Shown: piece by piece, positions 11,223 to 26,200 of the stretch
Layout of the letters: every line of letters starts with the position of its first letter
How positions within the stretch are numbered: position 1 is the stretch's first letter
Assembly: GCF_030936135.1 (NCBI RefSeq)
Contig: NC_082596.1
Coordinates: 99,184,449 to 99,248,448 of the forward strand
Source: Gavia stellata
Taxonomy: Eukaryota > Chordata > Aves > Gaviiformes > Gaviidae
Length of the DNA stretch: 64,000 nucleotides
Reading direction: 5' to 3'
The notes under the pieces: generated by a model
What the model saw: only the letters and a program-made list of their open reading frames with translations
Told to the model about the DNA's origin: nothing
Database searches by the model: none
Program-made: the position numbers and the translations under genes

Positions 11223-14200
11223 CTGCGGGAAAGCAAAAAAAAATGTAAATTAAAAACACTTCAAAAGTTTATACAAACATTTGTATTGCATAAGAAAAGA
11301 AACTGTAGAGATCTTAGAAGCACATTTAGATTCAGCTTTTAATTCTCAAGCACCCAACCTGGAACAAGGTGCTGCAGGATGAGCAGCTCCCATGATATGA
11401 TTGCTCCTTCCTCAGCCCTGCCCCTCTTTAAAAGTGTCCTTCATCAGTATCACCTCTGGTAAGGGAAAAGCCTGTGTCCCTAAGCAACTCGGTGCTCGTA
11501 ATAGAAACTTTTTCCTATGGAAAGGCTCAGGATTCCAGCTTTAACAGCTAAAAGAAACAAGCCCTCAGTTTTCAGCATCTTCTCTAAAATCCCAGGCCCA
11601 GTCTACTGTAGCGACCACAGGCATGGTTGTTCCTTCAACACAGGGAGCTTTCTTCAGCTCTGTGCAGTGCAGGCACATGGCATCACACACATCATGGTAA
11701 TCCATCAGTCTTATTGCAGGAATGCTAAACCCCCAAAGCCATCAGGTCTGCGCATAAGAGCTGGAACAGCAGCAAAAATACATGCACATGTGATGGAGTG
11801 CACAAGGTGGAAACTAAGCATTGGATCAAAGTTAACAGAGTATTCAGCTTAATCTACAAATTAAACCGAGGGCATAAGTTAGTGATTACGCTCTGAAGGG
11901 AGTTTAAGTCTGAAGAACTTAAACAAAATATTTAACTGGGATGTAAGGTTAGTGAATAAATTTGCTTTTTGGAAATCAAACTTGGAGGCGTCAAGGCTAG
12001 ATGTTGCCAGACGAAAAAGCAGATGAGAGGAAGCATGCAAGGTGTTGTTAGGCTGCAGAGCTCCTAGCCACAGGTGTTACAGATACACAACTCCAAGGGC
12101 AAGTGGGACTAAGTGACAGAAGAGAACTGCATTAAGGGTCACTAACTACACAGAAACCAGCCTCAGGATGAAGGAATCCCTGAGCTATGAACCCAGAAGA
12201 AACATCACTACCTGATGGTCCTTGTCCTTACCTTCTGCCTTAGGCAAGTGCTTTTTGACCACTTTCCCTAGTCCCTAGCAGGGCAAACGCTGCTTTCTTG
12301 ACGCTGTCCATGCATCACAACCAGGGGTCCCACAAACAACCAGCCCTACAGATCAGCTAACCAAAGGTTTCCCCTCCCAGGATGTCAGTTTTATTTTCTC
12401 ACTTCCAACACATCAGTCAAGCCACAGCTCAGCGTTCACCACCTGTACAGAGCTGCTTGCGTACTGCACATACCGTTGTATTCTGGATAGTGTCGGCAAA
12501 ACTCTCTGCTGTTTCACCCAAGGCTGAGTCAACAGATTGAATTCTAGAAAGAAGAAGTGAGCTTGGCTAGTTTGTCTGTGAAGCATTAGTACTTACTGAT
12601 GAAACTCAAACAGAGATATTTACCAGTAAAAATAAACATGAGGATTCCCCCTTTTGCAGCTTTTTGCCCAGCATTTGCACCAAGATTATCTTTTATAAAG
12701 TAAATGATTGCCTCCTTCCACCTCCTCTGAGCCCTAGATACAGACATGACCAGAATGCGCACCTTCTTCCAGATCCTGGTACAGGTCTCTTGAGGTACGC
12801 GCCTGTCCTGCGCAACTTCCCATGCACAGTCCCTCATTACACCCCAGTCCCAATTCAAAACCCTCATGAAGCTGCAAAGGCTCCATCAATGGACACCAAG
12901 TGAAGATGCCATACTAGCTTTAGAATACTTCCCAAAAGACCAGCAAGGGTACCACCAGCTTAACTAGTGCCCCCTTTGACCATCAGATGACTTGTGAGCA
13001 TGCAAGACAGCTGGTAGAGACGTACCTTTGCTTTTGCTGGTTGCAGAAAGAATTCAGTTTGAGCAACTGTGCATTCCAGAAGTCCTAAAAAGAGCCCCAA
13101 AGAAAACCCCCATTACTTGGGAAGGGGTACCTCCACGGGCTGGCACACAAGAAGTTGTACACACCACCGCCTCTTTCTCCATGTTTGCCAAGATTTGAGT
13201 TTCCTTCTCAAGACTGGCAAGCTCTTCAACAACAATCTTCTGGAAGGTCTCCAACTTACTCAGCCTAGTGATGGGGAACAGAAACAAGTCTAACACTTTA
13301 AGGTGCATTAGCACAAGGCAGATGACAACCCCTTCAGCACCAAACCTGCCTTTAGGCAGAAGCAAACATCCTTGCTGAACTACATGGGGCAGTTTTGTTC
13401 TCAGGAATCCCACAGAGCACGCAAACAACTGTACCAGGTCAAACTGAAGACGAGTTTAGCCAAACAGCCTGTCTCAAATAGCAGCCAGTAACAGGGGCCC
13501 AGGGCAGAGCATATAACATGGTTCTTAGTGCAATACTTGCCCTGCATACTCTCCCAGCCTCCAGGGATTTCAGCAGGGATTTCCCAAGCTGAAGACAGCA
13601 TCTTGGCAGAAATAACCTCGGATGGGTTTTCCTACCATGGGTTTGATATACATGTACAGTGTTGTCACAGGATGCCAGTGATTTCTAAACCTTAACCAGC
13701 AACACCCGTATTCACTTGGGTTTGCCACCTTTCCCCTGGCAGTGGGATGCCAAGCCATCATCTGATGGTGACTTTAGAAACTACCCTTCCGGGGTAGGAC
13801 AGATTTGGCACAGCTCTGCCCCCACTATCCTGCGGCTCTGGTTGGCTCCAGGTTACTGAGTTAATAACATCAAAGCATGGCAGCAGCTCACCACCATCAA
13901 CTCTTATCTCCCACCCCAAAACCTTCCCTGGTTTTGTTTTTGGAACACAAACTTCTCCATGCACCTTAATGACAAGCAAATTCTGCTCATAGCTATCCTA
14001 TTGATACCAGGGATTTTGCATTTTAGAGGCTATTATTTCATACTACATTTGGTCTAAATCCTGCAAACCGAATGTGTAGTAGTTAGATGCCTGATAGACT
14101 TACTCATCTCTTAGGCTGTGCTTTTATTTTGCTTATAACAAATCCATAACTATTATAATTGATTTTTTTATCTAACTCCTACCTGAGAAATTCAACAACC

Positions 14201-17200
14201 TGTAAAGCAAAAGGACCTTCTTAAAGCCGCATCTGGTGAGTGCCTGCAAAGTCCGCTAGCCAGCACTTATTTCGTGCACATGGAAACAATCTACAGAAAT
14301 GGGTCTATAACAGACCCCTTACTTTTCTTCTCCCCCACTTCGTTAAGTAAATCAGTCTGGCTTCTTTCTTAAAAGATGTAGAAACAGAAGCTACTAAGTG
14401 TAACAAGGGGGTTTTTAAACAGATTTGTGAACATTGATGACAATCAGAAGACCGTCTAAGGACTGCTTCATCAACTGGTCCTAATTCAAGGTTGCTTTGC
14501 ATTAATTAATCCATCCACTCTCCCCTTACAGAAAAGCAGGATAAATCACAGGAGCTACACTTCTGAAACTCTTCTTACAGAAAAGCAAGAGACACACACA
14601 CAGGATATTTTGGTTTACAAACCATGATAAGTGCAGTACCTTACTGTCACGTTTGCTTACAAAGAGGCAATCCTTTTCACATCAATCAGAATTTACAAAA
14701 AGCTGAAGTGTTTTCAGCTAGCAGCAGACAACTTACCTGCACTCGTGTATCTGGTTCAGCAGGGCAGACACGTTCTTCTCCGAAGTTGTCAGGGCGTTCT
14801 GTGCGCTGGTCTCCATCCTTTTGTACCGGGACTAGACACAGGACACACCATTAGGGATGGGCAATGGCCCAAGCCAAAACCTAGAAGTCTAGTTTGCAAA
14901 ACCTTTTCCTGGAACGCAAATCCCTCCGCGGGCTGCCGTTCAGCTTAGCAGAAACCATCTTAAGTCAAATTTAAACTGAAGTGAGATGACACTTAGGCAG
15001 CGTACTGCAAATATGAACTGGTTTCATTTAGCCACACTAGTTACACCAAAAAACCTCTATGTAACCCATGTGACTTCAGGTCAGGGTCATGCTATCCAGC
15101 CAGCAAAGAAGTGAGCTTCACCCATACTCCAACACACTTAACTGCACAAAACCTTTGTTAGCACCACTTCAAATCAGCATTAATGCAAACTATGTGCATT
15201 TTAATCACAGAATCACTACGGTTGGAAAAGACCTGTAGGATCATCAAGTCCAACCTGAAAAAAAAAAAAAAAGAAAAAAGCCAACCACCACACAACAACA
15301 ACAAGCCACAACACACCAAAAACCAACCCACCCAACACCACCCAGCACCATGTCCATCAAGCCACATCCCACAATGCCACATCCACACGCTCCTTGAATA
15401 CCTCCAGGGAGGGTGACTCTACCACCTCCCTGGGCAGCCTGTTCCAATGTTTCACTACTCTCTCAGTAAAGAACTTTTTCCTAATATCCAGCCTGAACCT
15501 CCCCTGGCGCAACTTGAGGCCATTTCCTCTTGTCCTGTCACTAGTCACTTGGGAGAAGAGGCCAACACCCACCTCTCTACAACCCCCTTTCAGGTAGTTG
15601 TAGAGAGCGATAAGGTCTCCCCTCAGCCTCCTCTTCTCCAGGCTAAACAACCCCAGTTCCCTCAGCCGCTCCTCATCAGACTTGTGCTCCAGACCCCTCA
15701 CCAGCTTCGTCGCCCTTCTCTGGACACGCTCCAGCACCTCAATGTCCTTCTTGTAGTGAGGGGCCCAAAACTGAACACAGGATTCGAGGTGCGGCCTCAC
15801 CAGCGCCGAGTACAGAGGCATGATCACCTCCCTGCTCCTGCTGGGCACACCATTTCTGATCCAGGCCAGGATGGCGTTGGCCTTCTTGGCCACCTGGGCA
15901 CACTGCTGGCTCATATTCAGCCAGGTGTCGATCAACACCCCCAGGTCCTTTTCTGCGGGGGAGCTTTCCAGCCACTGATTTGTAAATGCAACCACCTCCA
16001 GCCTCGATTCAAGGACTTAGTGCCAAAAGTTTAGTGTGAACACCCAGCACCAGCTCAAAAAAAAAAATCATGTTTGCACAATACAAAGTGCTGATCCAGT
16101 ATAAGTCAGCTCTGCCATGTCTGGTTTGTTCAAAGGTTTTAAACACAAAAAGATTTCGTGATGGGTCAGATACTGTCCTCTCATATTAAACTTGCTTTAA
16201 TGCCCACATTACTTGCTATAGCTAAATCAACAGTAGCAGCTGGTTGCTTGCACTGCATCTCAAGTATGTCCATCCAGTTGAGCGAACCAAGAATACACAG
16301 CTTATATACTATCAATTGTGCAAGCAACACCTCCACATACCATTAATCTCTAAGATACAAATGTGTCCTTATGGATCTACACATGTTCTAGTCAATAGGT
16401 GCAGCCTGTATTGCTTTCTGTTTTACATTATGAAAAAGCTGCATAGTCTTACATCGCAGTGAAACTGCTCTGTGCTCCAAAAGGGAGTTTCTGTATTTTT
16501 GATACGTGCCCACGAGGTCAACAACCCACAGCTCCAATGTAGGTACACTGTCACTACACTGGGTTACCTTTCAAAAAGCTTTGATTCCTTCCCTCCGAGG
16601 AAAGTATTTGAAATGCCTAACCAGATTTGATGTTCCAACATGTAAGAAAAAAAGGAAAAACCTAATTAAAACTTCCTTTACACCTTTCCTGTAGCACTTC
16701 TCAGAGTATACAGGTTGTGCAGAATACTTCTAAGAGCACCGGGCTAACAGACACTGCAGCCAAAACGCTGCTCTTGGGCACAAAATATAGATGGGATATT
16801 TGCACCAACTCCCCTGGTGTTAAAAAGGTAGTTTCATGTACTATGAGAAAATGTCACACACGACACACACGTTAAGAGAGTGTACATTACCCAGAACAAT
16901 TTCTTTAGTTGGCCGATAAAGCTTTCGAATGCAGTAATCACCCCTGAATCGCTGAAGTCTTCACGCAGCATCTTGGAAAAAAATGCATCATCCACACTAT
17001 CATCCATTTCCTGACCTAGGAGAAAGTGTATGCCCAGTTAGTACCGTGCTGGAGGGCTTATTGGAATATAAGCCCTCCTGCTACTGAAGGATTTGTCGTT
17101 AGTGTGAATACTAGTTAAAGAGCTGGAATTTGAGTCTTGCTCTTCTAGACCTCACAAGCAGGAGGGAAACTGCCCCAAAAACGCATTGAGAAAGACTCAT

Positions 17201-20200
17201 TAGAAAGCAGCATGGAAGAAAAGGCACAATACTAACCAAACACAAAGAGCAACATATTTACAGATAATGAGGCAAAAGCACAGCGCAATAAAAAAAAAAG
17301 TCAGGCCACTGTTTTCCACTTAATTGTGAGGAAAGTCTAACCCCCTTCTGTTCAGAGTTAGCAGTGTTTTGCAGTTACTTTGTCCATTATTGGCATGCTT
17401 TTTTCAAGGTTGTTTTTTTTTTTAATAGCTCTGGACAATCACTATTCAGAAAGACTAGAAAGTGTGGACATCATTGAGTGGCTTCCCAAGTGGATTGTGG
17501 TTAGGGAACCCAAATTTCCTTATTCACACCTCTGCGTATGTGGTATAAACCCTCCTGCTACTGAAGGCTTCGTCATTCTGCAATACATGCCTTGCAGTAC
17601 TGCAATACATGCCTTCTGCTACATTTTGACTTTTAGAGAAGATACCCTCTCCCTACAGATAACTCTTCAAGCCTCCACGTGGCTATGATTTCTACCATCA
17701 AAAAAGGAAAGCTGAAAGCATTTAAACACTTCACCTTAGTTGTCAACCTGACTTTACCTGTATGGTTCTCCGCTTCCTTCTCTACAGAATCAAAAAGTTT
17801 CCTTGATTTATAGGAAGTGTCAGAGGACAAATGACTTGTTTCCCAACTGGAAAATTTAGTCTTTTTTATGACAGTGCCACTTAACATATCTAGAAAGAGA
17901 ATAGGTGTTTCAGAACAGGTCTGTTCTTTTGCATGAGGTATGTAGCAATACCTACCAGCTACTCAAGCAGAAATCACCACCACTGCAATTACCAATCCTG
18001 CAGAAAAGCAGGCAACTTCATTTTAGGGTCTGGCATCACACTTACAGGACAGAACAAGACTTCACTAGCAAGTCTCTTCTGTCACAAGCGTGGACAACCT
18101 GACTGCCTAGTGCTATGCAGATAACTGGAAAGCTATATATCTTCATCTTAAAGACAACTTCATTTCTTGCCCCATTATTCTAAGCAGAGAGAAAACTCTT
18201 GCCCAGCTTCTTCCCCTTCTCTTTTCCAGCCCAAGCTCACAGTCTGTTTATGCTCATTTGTTCATGAGCTAATTTCAGCCGTTGCTTAAAGAAAAAAATC
18301 ACATAAATGCATAGGGGAGAGAAAAACTAATCACACCCGTAACAGCCTTCTTTTCTGCAGCTTCACTAGAGTTGCCATACAATTACTTTTAACCCAGGAA
18401 AACCCTTAAGAACATGGTGAGGGAGGCTGCAGCCCATATTTTAAGGAAAACTTGCAATAAAAAAAATCATCCTCTTGTATCACTCTCTGCTTTTCTGAGC
18501 TCAGCAAGGTGTTTGTGTTTGACCAACCCCATCTCTGCAGTCTCCGTAGGGCAGAAAGGAGGAAGGTGGTGGAGCCCAGGACAAGGGGGACAGTTGGACC
18601 ACAAGGAGCTGAAGTAGATTTAGGATTCACAGCGTAAGTGTTCAAATGCAATCACAGACCACAGCTGAAATTTCTGAACATAACCCTACTTCTGCCTTCA
18701 CATGGTATCAAGTCCTCTCTAACTGTAAGACCGTGCAGTAAACAGTGATAAAAATTTAAGTCCTCAGCATTTATCTTCCCCCCAAATTAAGCAGATGTGT
18801 TGGTGCAGCAAAGGTATATTCTGCAAATGCTGGACAGGTAAGAGACATATTGGGAACACTAACATAGCCAGCTCACAAGAAAGGGGATGCTTTTATGCGA
18901 GACCAAAGCTTCAGTAACTCGGTTCGTAGTCACAACAATAACCTTAAGACAGTCTGTCTCAGAACTACATCAGCATCAGGAATATTAGGATGAAGACAGC
19001 CCACTGCTCCTTGACTTGACTTCCTTGAAGTTCTGTTGTTTCAAATCACAAAGAGACTGCACTGCAGTTTTGAATTAGTTTGTGCAAGTTCTGTTTCATT
19101 AAAGAAAGGTCCTTAAAAGCCTCTTACCTAAAAAAAGCTACGGCAGTAATACAAGTCATCATTTACCAAATGCTTATAATGATGGTCTGCATCTATATTC
19201 TTAGGTGTAAAGGAAGTCAATAACTTTCAGAGATACTTTTTTTTTTTTAAATGAAGTTGCACTGCACTTTCAAATAATTAAAAATTAGTTTTCAAGCTGC
19301 TGCTTTTACTAATTTCATATATTTTATCTTGGGTCACTGGGTTTGTAAATCCCCAGCTCTTAATAGCTACACTAGTAGTCCCCCTGTAATCAAGGACAGG
19401 ATTTAAGAGTTAGTGATGAACTCAGGAACGCATATAAAAAATCTTATCATAGCCTGTCGAGATATACAAAACGAGAAATGGAAAATATTTCTTATGCAAC
19501 AAGTATCCTTCAAATATCAAAAATCTTAGTGCCTACTTGTCTTTGAAAGAAAAATGACAACTACGTCACCCCTTTTTAAACAGCTCTTCCATGTTATCAA
19601 GACTGACAAACCTGAGTCCTTCCGCTTAAAACTTCCTTCTTCTTTTGACAATGTGCCAGATGCATCATGAAACTTCTAAGGAGAAGAGAACAACAAAGTA
19701 AGCAGGTACCCACCCTGCACTGCAGACAAGCTGTCTTAGAGGAAGCAAAGGGACACGATGCACTGTTTTTAGATGAGAAGTAGCCTGACAGCACATTAGG
19801 AGGAGTTGAAAAGCTCTGCATACTGCACCTGCGTGGCCTTCTCCTCATCACTGGAATAGCCCTTGGCAGATACATCAAGTGATAGCGGACCCCCTTCGAG
19901 CTCCTCTGAGAGCGTGTCAGCTGCGCAAGAGATCAGCCAAACGACACAATCAGTAGAGGTTGAATCCTGTATTGACTAGAAACCTCAATTTAATGACACA
20001 TGTAGGGAAAAAAAAAAAGAAACCGCCACCAGTAACAGACAGGTGCTCAAACACAGTCCAAAGGCTGTTTTATTTCTGGCTGCCTGTTAAGTTCATTCCT
20101 TCACCTCTCATTAGCCCCAGCTGATATTCTCCCTGCTCAAGAGACTTTATCTACAACCAATATCCAGCCTTCATCACAGGAAATATCACAAGGCAGAACG

Positions 20201-23200
20201 CTTATGAAGAAAACGTGAAGAAAAAGGCAAAATTCAAAAAAACCAAACCAAAAAGCACACACCCACACAGATCAAACCAACTTTTCTAATGCACTGAAGG
20301 AGATTAAAAAAGAAATACCAGCAAGATCCACGGTAGGTATATCATCTCCCTTAGAGCTGGATGTGCTTTTTTTTCTTAACATCTCCTTTTGAGCTCTTCG
20401 CCTTGATGTTTCCTGCTAAAACAAAACCAAGTCTAAGCGTGTCTTTTCTTTAAACATTACTACAGAAGTAGGGGTTTGGGTTGGTTTTTTGGGGGGAGGG
20501 TTTTGTTTGGTTGGTTTTTTTAAACACACTAAGAGCAGAGGTATATGAAATATGAAATATGCCTAACATACTGATAGCTCCCTCCAACACTGAAGGAGAT
20601 ATGTGCCCTGAAGTTCAATGCATGTGTAAGTTCTCCCTTTAGCCATTAGAGTTTACAGTGGATGAAGATATCCCATAAGCAGAATCAAAGTATTTTAGTC
20701 AAGAGAGAAAAGAATAAAAGTTTTCAGGGGAAAATAAAAGCTTTTAATGCAACTACCAGTTCTGGAGAGTTTTTTCCCCAAAATTTCTGTATTTGTGGGG
20801 GGGCCTTTCCAAAACATTTGATACACAGCACTTAATGGCTGGGCACTGGAAAAGTCTGGCATTGCTAAACTGTATTTTATTTTGCCTGATATATGTCTGG
20901 TCCACTAATTCCCCCATCAGTATGGTTAGTTTTCCCATGGTTAGTTTTCCCAGAGCTATAGCTGAAAGTGGAAAAGGACAGTGCATGAACCAGGACTCAG
21001 CATGAGCTTAGGACTTGGAATAAAAGCCCTAAAAATGGCCAGCAAAACACAGAGGAGAACATGAGCTTTCCCAAAGCACCAGCTGTCAGGACAGGGGAGA
21101 CTACAGTGTGGGGACACAGCCTGGTAGGACCCAGCTAGGATTTCTGCAGGTATTTGGATAGGCAGGTCTAGTTCTCAGCACACCCCTAGAGCCAAATCCT
21201 TTCCTGTTGGAGTGACACCTGGGTCAGCCAAGGCAGGTGTCATGCCAAGCATGCCAATTCCTACCCAATTTTCCATCTATCACAGGTAAATATTACAGTT
21301 TTCAAACAACTTGCTCAGGGGTCACGCACAGTTGTTTCTATGAAGTTTCACGTGTTTTCCTAAGACCTCCTTGTTTCCCCAGCCTGTAGGAGACCAATGC
21401 AGTCTCAGCAACACTTAATAGGCAAATTTGTCCATCAGAACATTTGAGAAGATAGATAGCACCAGTTTATTTAATTTCCACTCATTTGTACATTTTGCAT
21501 ATGTAATGTTTTTAAATCTGAGGCACCTAAGCATGACAGCTCTTTACCTTCTTTGTCTGGTAGTCGCTACCGCTACTTGCAGAAGACACTGGAAGCACTG
21601 CAAGGAGAAAAATTTTCATGGTTACTGACAATATAACTGCATGCCTTACCCAGTTAAGGTTTGCATCATGGCTAACTCACGCGGTTTCGAGTTTGGTTTT
21701 CTAGACGTTTACAAGAGAAAACTTCACAACACTCGCATTAAGCTTCAAAACCCCTTTCTAACAAAGCTTTAATGATGCAAATGTATGCAACTCACCACAT
21801 CCAGAGCGGTTGCCGAAAGAAGAGGCAGGCTCAGCAGCTTGTCCAGTGGTGCCCAAGCCCAGCTGGCACGCATGGGCTGGCACTGGAACAAGAACAACTC
21901 CCCCCATGGAAACACCATATAAAGTATAATTTCTCCCTCAACTCCCTTTTGCTTTTTCATCCCTACAAAAACCAACAGCTACCTGAGCAAGGCTCATCCT
22001 CCATGAGAGGGACAGAGGCATTCCAACTCTTTCAGGGCAATTTAGTTTGAATTTGGAGGTCCCAGCAGCTGACACAGCCATGCAGCACAGCCACCAAGGA
22101 GGTTTGCTGTTGGTCAAGCCTGAGCAGAGGATGCTATCAGAGATTATCACATCTGATTTTGTAAAATACTCTGAGGCCAATTGGCCTGTCAGTGTATAAA
22201 CAGGGGAGTAGGGTGCTATGGTCTGTAAACTGCATTGATTTTCAAGGTTTATTCACCACGTCAATTGTATTTCTGGAGAGATGAGGAGTGGAAAGTTGTA
22301 GGGATGAGGCATGGCAGCTCCAGAGAGATCTTCCTCCTCTTGCATTCGAGAGCACCAATGCAGCCATCAGCTCAGCAGCCATGGGCTATTCAGCCCCATT
22401 ACAGAGAGCTGCACCCACACAGACATTTAGGTGCCAAATTTCCACCTGGACATTTGAACCCCAGTAGGTTCACTGGAGGGAAGGGGATGGCACCCGGATC
22501 TTCAAGCACAAGGATGCACAATGCACGTCCTCCATGGCGCAGCCCTCACTGCCGGCCTCGAGCCTGCTCTCTCCTACTTGGTTTGGGACTCAGCCAGATC
22601 TTCCTTCTCAAACCATCATCAGCCGCTTCCTTATCTGCAGTACAGTACGTCACGCGTAGCTAAGTGTCAGCAGGGGACCAAGCTTACCTTTTAATTTACT
22701 TCTCACCCTGGGTCTTTTTCGGGTATAGTCAAGAGATTTTGGCAACGACTGTTTCTGAGAGTCAAGGATCCAGCTTTTTTCACTCTGACCAGTGCTTGTA
22801 TTTTCATTGTTGCTTTCAGAGAAAAGATGTTTCCTGTAAGTGGACTAAAGACATTATTAAGAGTGAGTCCTGCTCAGCCAGCAACCTCTGTCCACCCAGA
22901 AGCCCCCCCAGCCCATTCCCCTTCATTTACTACCAAATTATTCTATTTCTTCCTCCCCACAGTGCAATACCTAAAGTATTTTAAGCTGTGAAGTCTACCA
23001 AAACAGCAACAGTTAACTGTCAAACCAGCAGTAGAAGAACACCGAGAGGCAGATGCTTGCCCTTTGCTCACATGGGGTTTACAGCATCCTCCATCCTCAT
23101 CTCCCCCTCCCTCCTGCATCCAGATAAAAGAGTTCTCGCAAGGAGGAAAGCCTAAACATGCCTGAGCTGCAGCCAAGAGCACAGTGAGGAAAAAAAAATT

Positions 23201-26200
23201 AACACAGACATTCACTTGCTGATCTGGCAGTCCTGCTGCACCCCGAACGCTGCTTTCCGTAGTGGCAAGCAGACTATTCTGAGTCTCCCAGGCTCACATT
23301 CCTCCACCTCTACACTGGGTAAACCTTAAACTTCAGCCTCTTTAAGGGTGCAACCGATTCGTACAGGTGGATACACAGAGCAATCAAAGGCTCTAGCAAT
23401 GAAAAAGCACAGATGACCTACCGGCCTTCTCTCGAGCTTGTTTGATTCCTCATTCTTGTTTTCTATTTCGTAACTCCTGCCAAGTAACCCATAAAGACCC
23501 AAGTCAGACTAGCAGATGCTGTGACAGCACATCACAGCGGTGCAGAAGGGGCACAGCCAAGCAGCAATGGCAGGGGGCTCCTTAAGAGATCAGCAGGAGA
23601 ACCAAACTGTTAATGCCCAGCCATTACCCAAGTTTTTCTTCTTTGGTTGGTTTCTGAAAGTAGCAGTCTGGGGATACCTGGAAATTAGCAGCTTTAAAAG
23701 AAAAAATAGGCTACATACTTAGAGGTGGCAAGTCCCTGGCAGCTTGCTGTAACTGGAGGTGGCCAAAGCGAGGCAGAGTGTTTAAGCGTTCCTCAAAAAT
23801 TAAATCAGTAAGTTAGGCATATGATCAGGGAAGGGTGGTGTTTAAGAGTTAAAGTCTTATTATTGTCAAAGTGGACAGGAGTCATTATTCTCTCTAGTAA
23901 CCTTTATATTCTCAGGTACTGTTTAAATATTAGTATTGATAACATCCACACATACTGTGGCAGCTAAGCAAGGAACTATTTTATTAGAAACATCATGCAG
24001 CCTTTTTGATCCCAACTTAGACCAGCTTAACTAAAGCAATGAACTCTTCTTTCACAGAGCAAAAGGCTCTTAAATGGTGCATGTATAATCCTGTACCTCT
24101 GATTTTGTGAGGACACTTTCTGGCCAAGAATCTTTCCTTTGGCTTCAGCAACCTAAAAAAGAAGTAGGTATTTGTCCTAAATCGAGTTACCCCATAAAAT
24201 AATCTACAAAATTAAAATGTATCAGAACTCAGAAGGGCTAGAGGAGGAATGGATTACGAGTCCAGCATCAAAATTCAACTTTAATAGAGTGGGATTTCTG
24301 GATTGAAACAGTGTCATAAATTATAACAGACAAATGTTTGTCTTCTTAAACAGGGTTACTTTCTCTTTTCTTTGCTTTATGAATAACACTCATTTTAAGC
24401 AATAGCATCAGAAGAAACATCATTTTAAGCACTAACACTGCTAGCAGTAGCACACTGTAAGCGCAGTGCAGGGTACCTGGGCAGCCTTTGGGCAGGGCTG
24501 CTGGGACACGGGGCATGGTACCACAAAGCCAGGTTTTATGCTGACCCAGCAGCAGTAAAAAGGATTGGATGGTGTCCAGTTTATAACAGAAATTTGGGGT
24601 GTCCCATTCAGCACCCATTGCCTCTGAATGAACAGGCAGCAGCAATGGCACCTGCACCAGGGAAGAGGCTGAAAGCCAAAGGGTTTGTATGATGGAGCCA
24701 CCTTGATGGAAGCCATCAGGAGCAAGTTTTCAGCTCCCTGGGAAAACCCGCACTGGTCAAAATTTCAAAGTAGGCAGAGCAACTCATTTTTATTTGATTT
24801 TTGTAACAGTCTGCAAATATAAATCAAGCAGAATTTCCAACAAAAGTTGTGAGGACTGGCTTTAACCAGGGATTCCCAACATGCCAAGTGTGGCTCAAAA
24901 CATATTTCAGTCTCTTCTGGTTTAGCTTAGGAGTGCAAAGTGAAGGATGCTCAACAATCTGCTTTCAATGTTCAGTAAAACGCAGAGGTTGGCCTTCAGT
25001 CACAAAGATATCCCACAGCCTCCCTCAAGCAACAGCTTAAATTCCTACTGCAATTGGGTTTATCATCCAGTACCCACCACAAGATTCAAGAAGCGATGAG
25101 CACTCTCCCCACCCCAAAAAAATATTTCCATGTATAGCACCATACAGAAATACAGAAACCTCACATTCCCAGTTGTCTGTTTTGTTATAACAGCATGTCC
25201 ATCCTTACAGTATTTCCGCAGTAAGAGAAATCCCCCACGTCAAGTTACTACTCTCCATTAGCTGCTAGGCTGGGACCTTAGCGCAGCTCTTAACCACTTC
25301 TGTCTCAACTTTACCTTTTCATGACTTGCAGAGTCCGAGTTTTCAAAGTCATAGATTTCCTTCCTGCAAGACAACGTTTATAAAACTTCACTAAGAATAT
25401 GGGGGGGATAACATGTTTTGTTTACACACACACGAACTCCATTATACAGTAAACTCAAATATTTTATATGCCCAAAAATGCTGTTTTCTCAGCTTCTAAA
25501 AAAAAAAAGACACACTTGTTCCTTTCCTACTTAGTCTCTACTATTGTCTGTCTTGATTCTCACTCTTTCAATTCTAAGTTTTTCATTTTAAGATAAATAT
25601 TCAGAAGATACAAACAAGTTAGCTTATCCTTGTTTATGCAATGGACATTTTATTCCCACATCACCAATAGTAGTACACGGTATGAAGAAATCATGAATGA
25701 AAATATTATTTCAGAAGCATTTCAGAGAAAAAATAAATTTAATTCCCTTTTGAAAATTCTAACATTTCATGTTTGTTCTCTAATCGCTTCTCTGTATGCA
25801 TCTAGATTTTGTTTTCATGTCTTTCAACTTCTAAAATTAACTGTACCTTTATTTCTTTCTCCAAATCATAACTATTTTAAAAAATCCTACAATTATTGCT
25901 CAACGTACAGTACACCCTCCCCTTCTTACTAGTGAAAGAATAGGAAGACTAAAGACCTGAGCTCTTCTGGTTAAAGCTCCCTGAAGGAAAGAAACCTCCT
26001 TTCCACACGAAACACTAGAGGGAGCAGAATGACCGAACTAAGGCCGCCTTCTCCATTTCCAAATTCTACACTGCTACTCCTGTTCTACCACCGCTATTCG
26101 CTGCATCAAGTTATTTGATCTTAAAACCCGGAACCTGTAGTAATGATGAAGTTCTGCATCAATTTTTCCCATTCTTATCTACAAGCAATCAAAAAAAAAA

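Noticed and set aside
12586-12867. 93-codon minus-strand frame as an extra exon of SYCP2L
   Set aside because: It lies between exons 33 and 34, which already join in phase, and has no family resemblance.
15447-16034. Plus-strand open frame over the CR1 at 15204-16012
   Set aside because: It is the shadow of the CR1 ORF on the minus strand.
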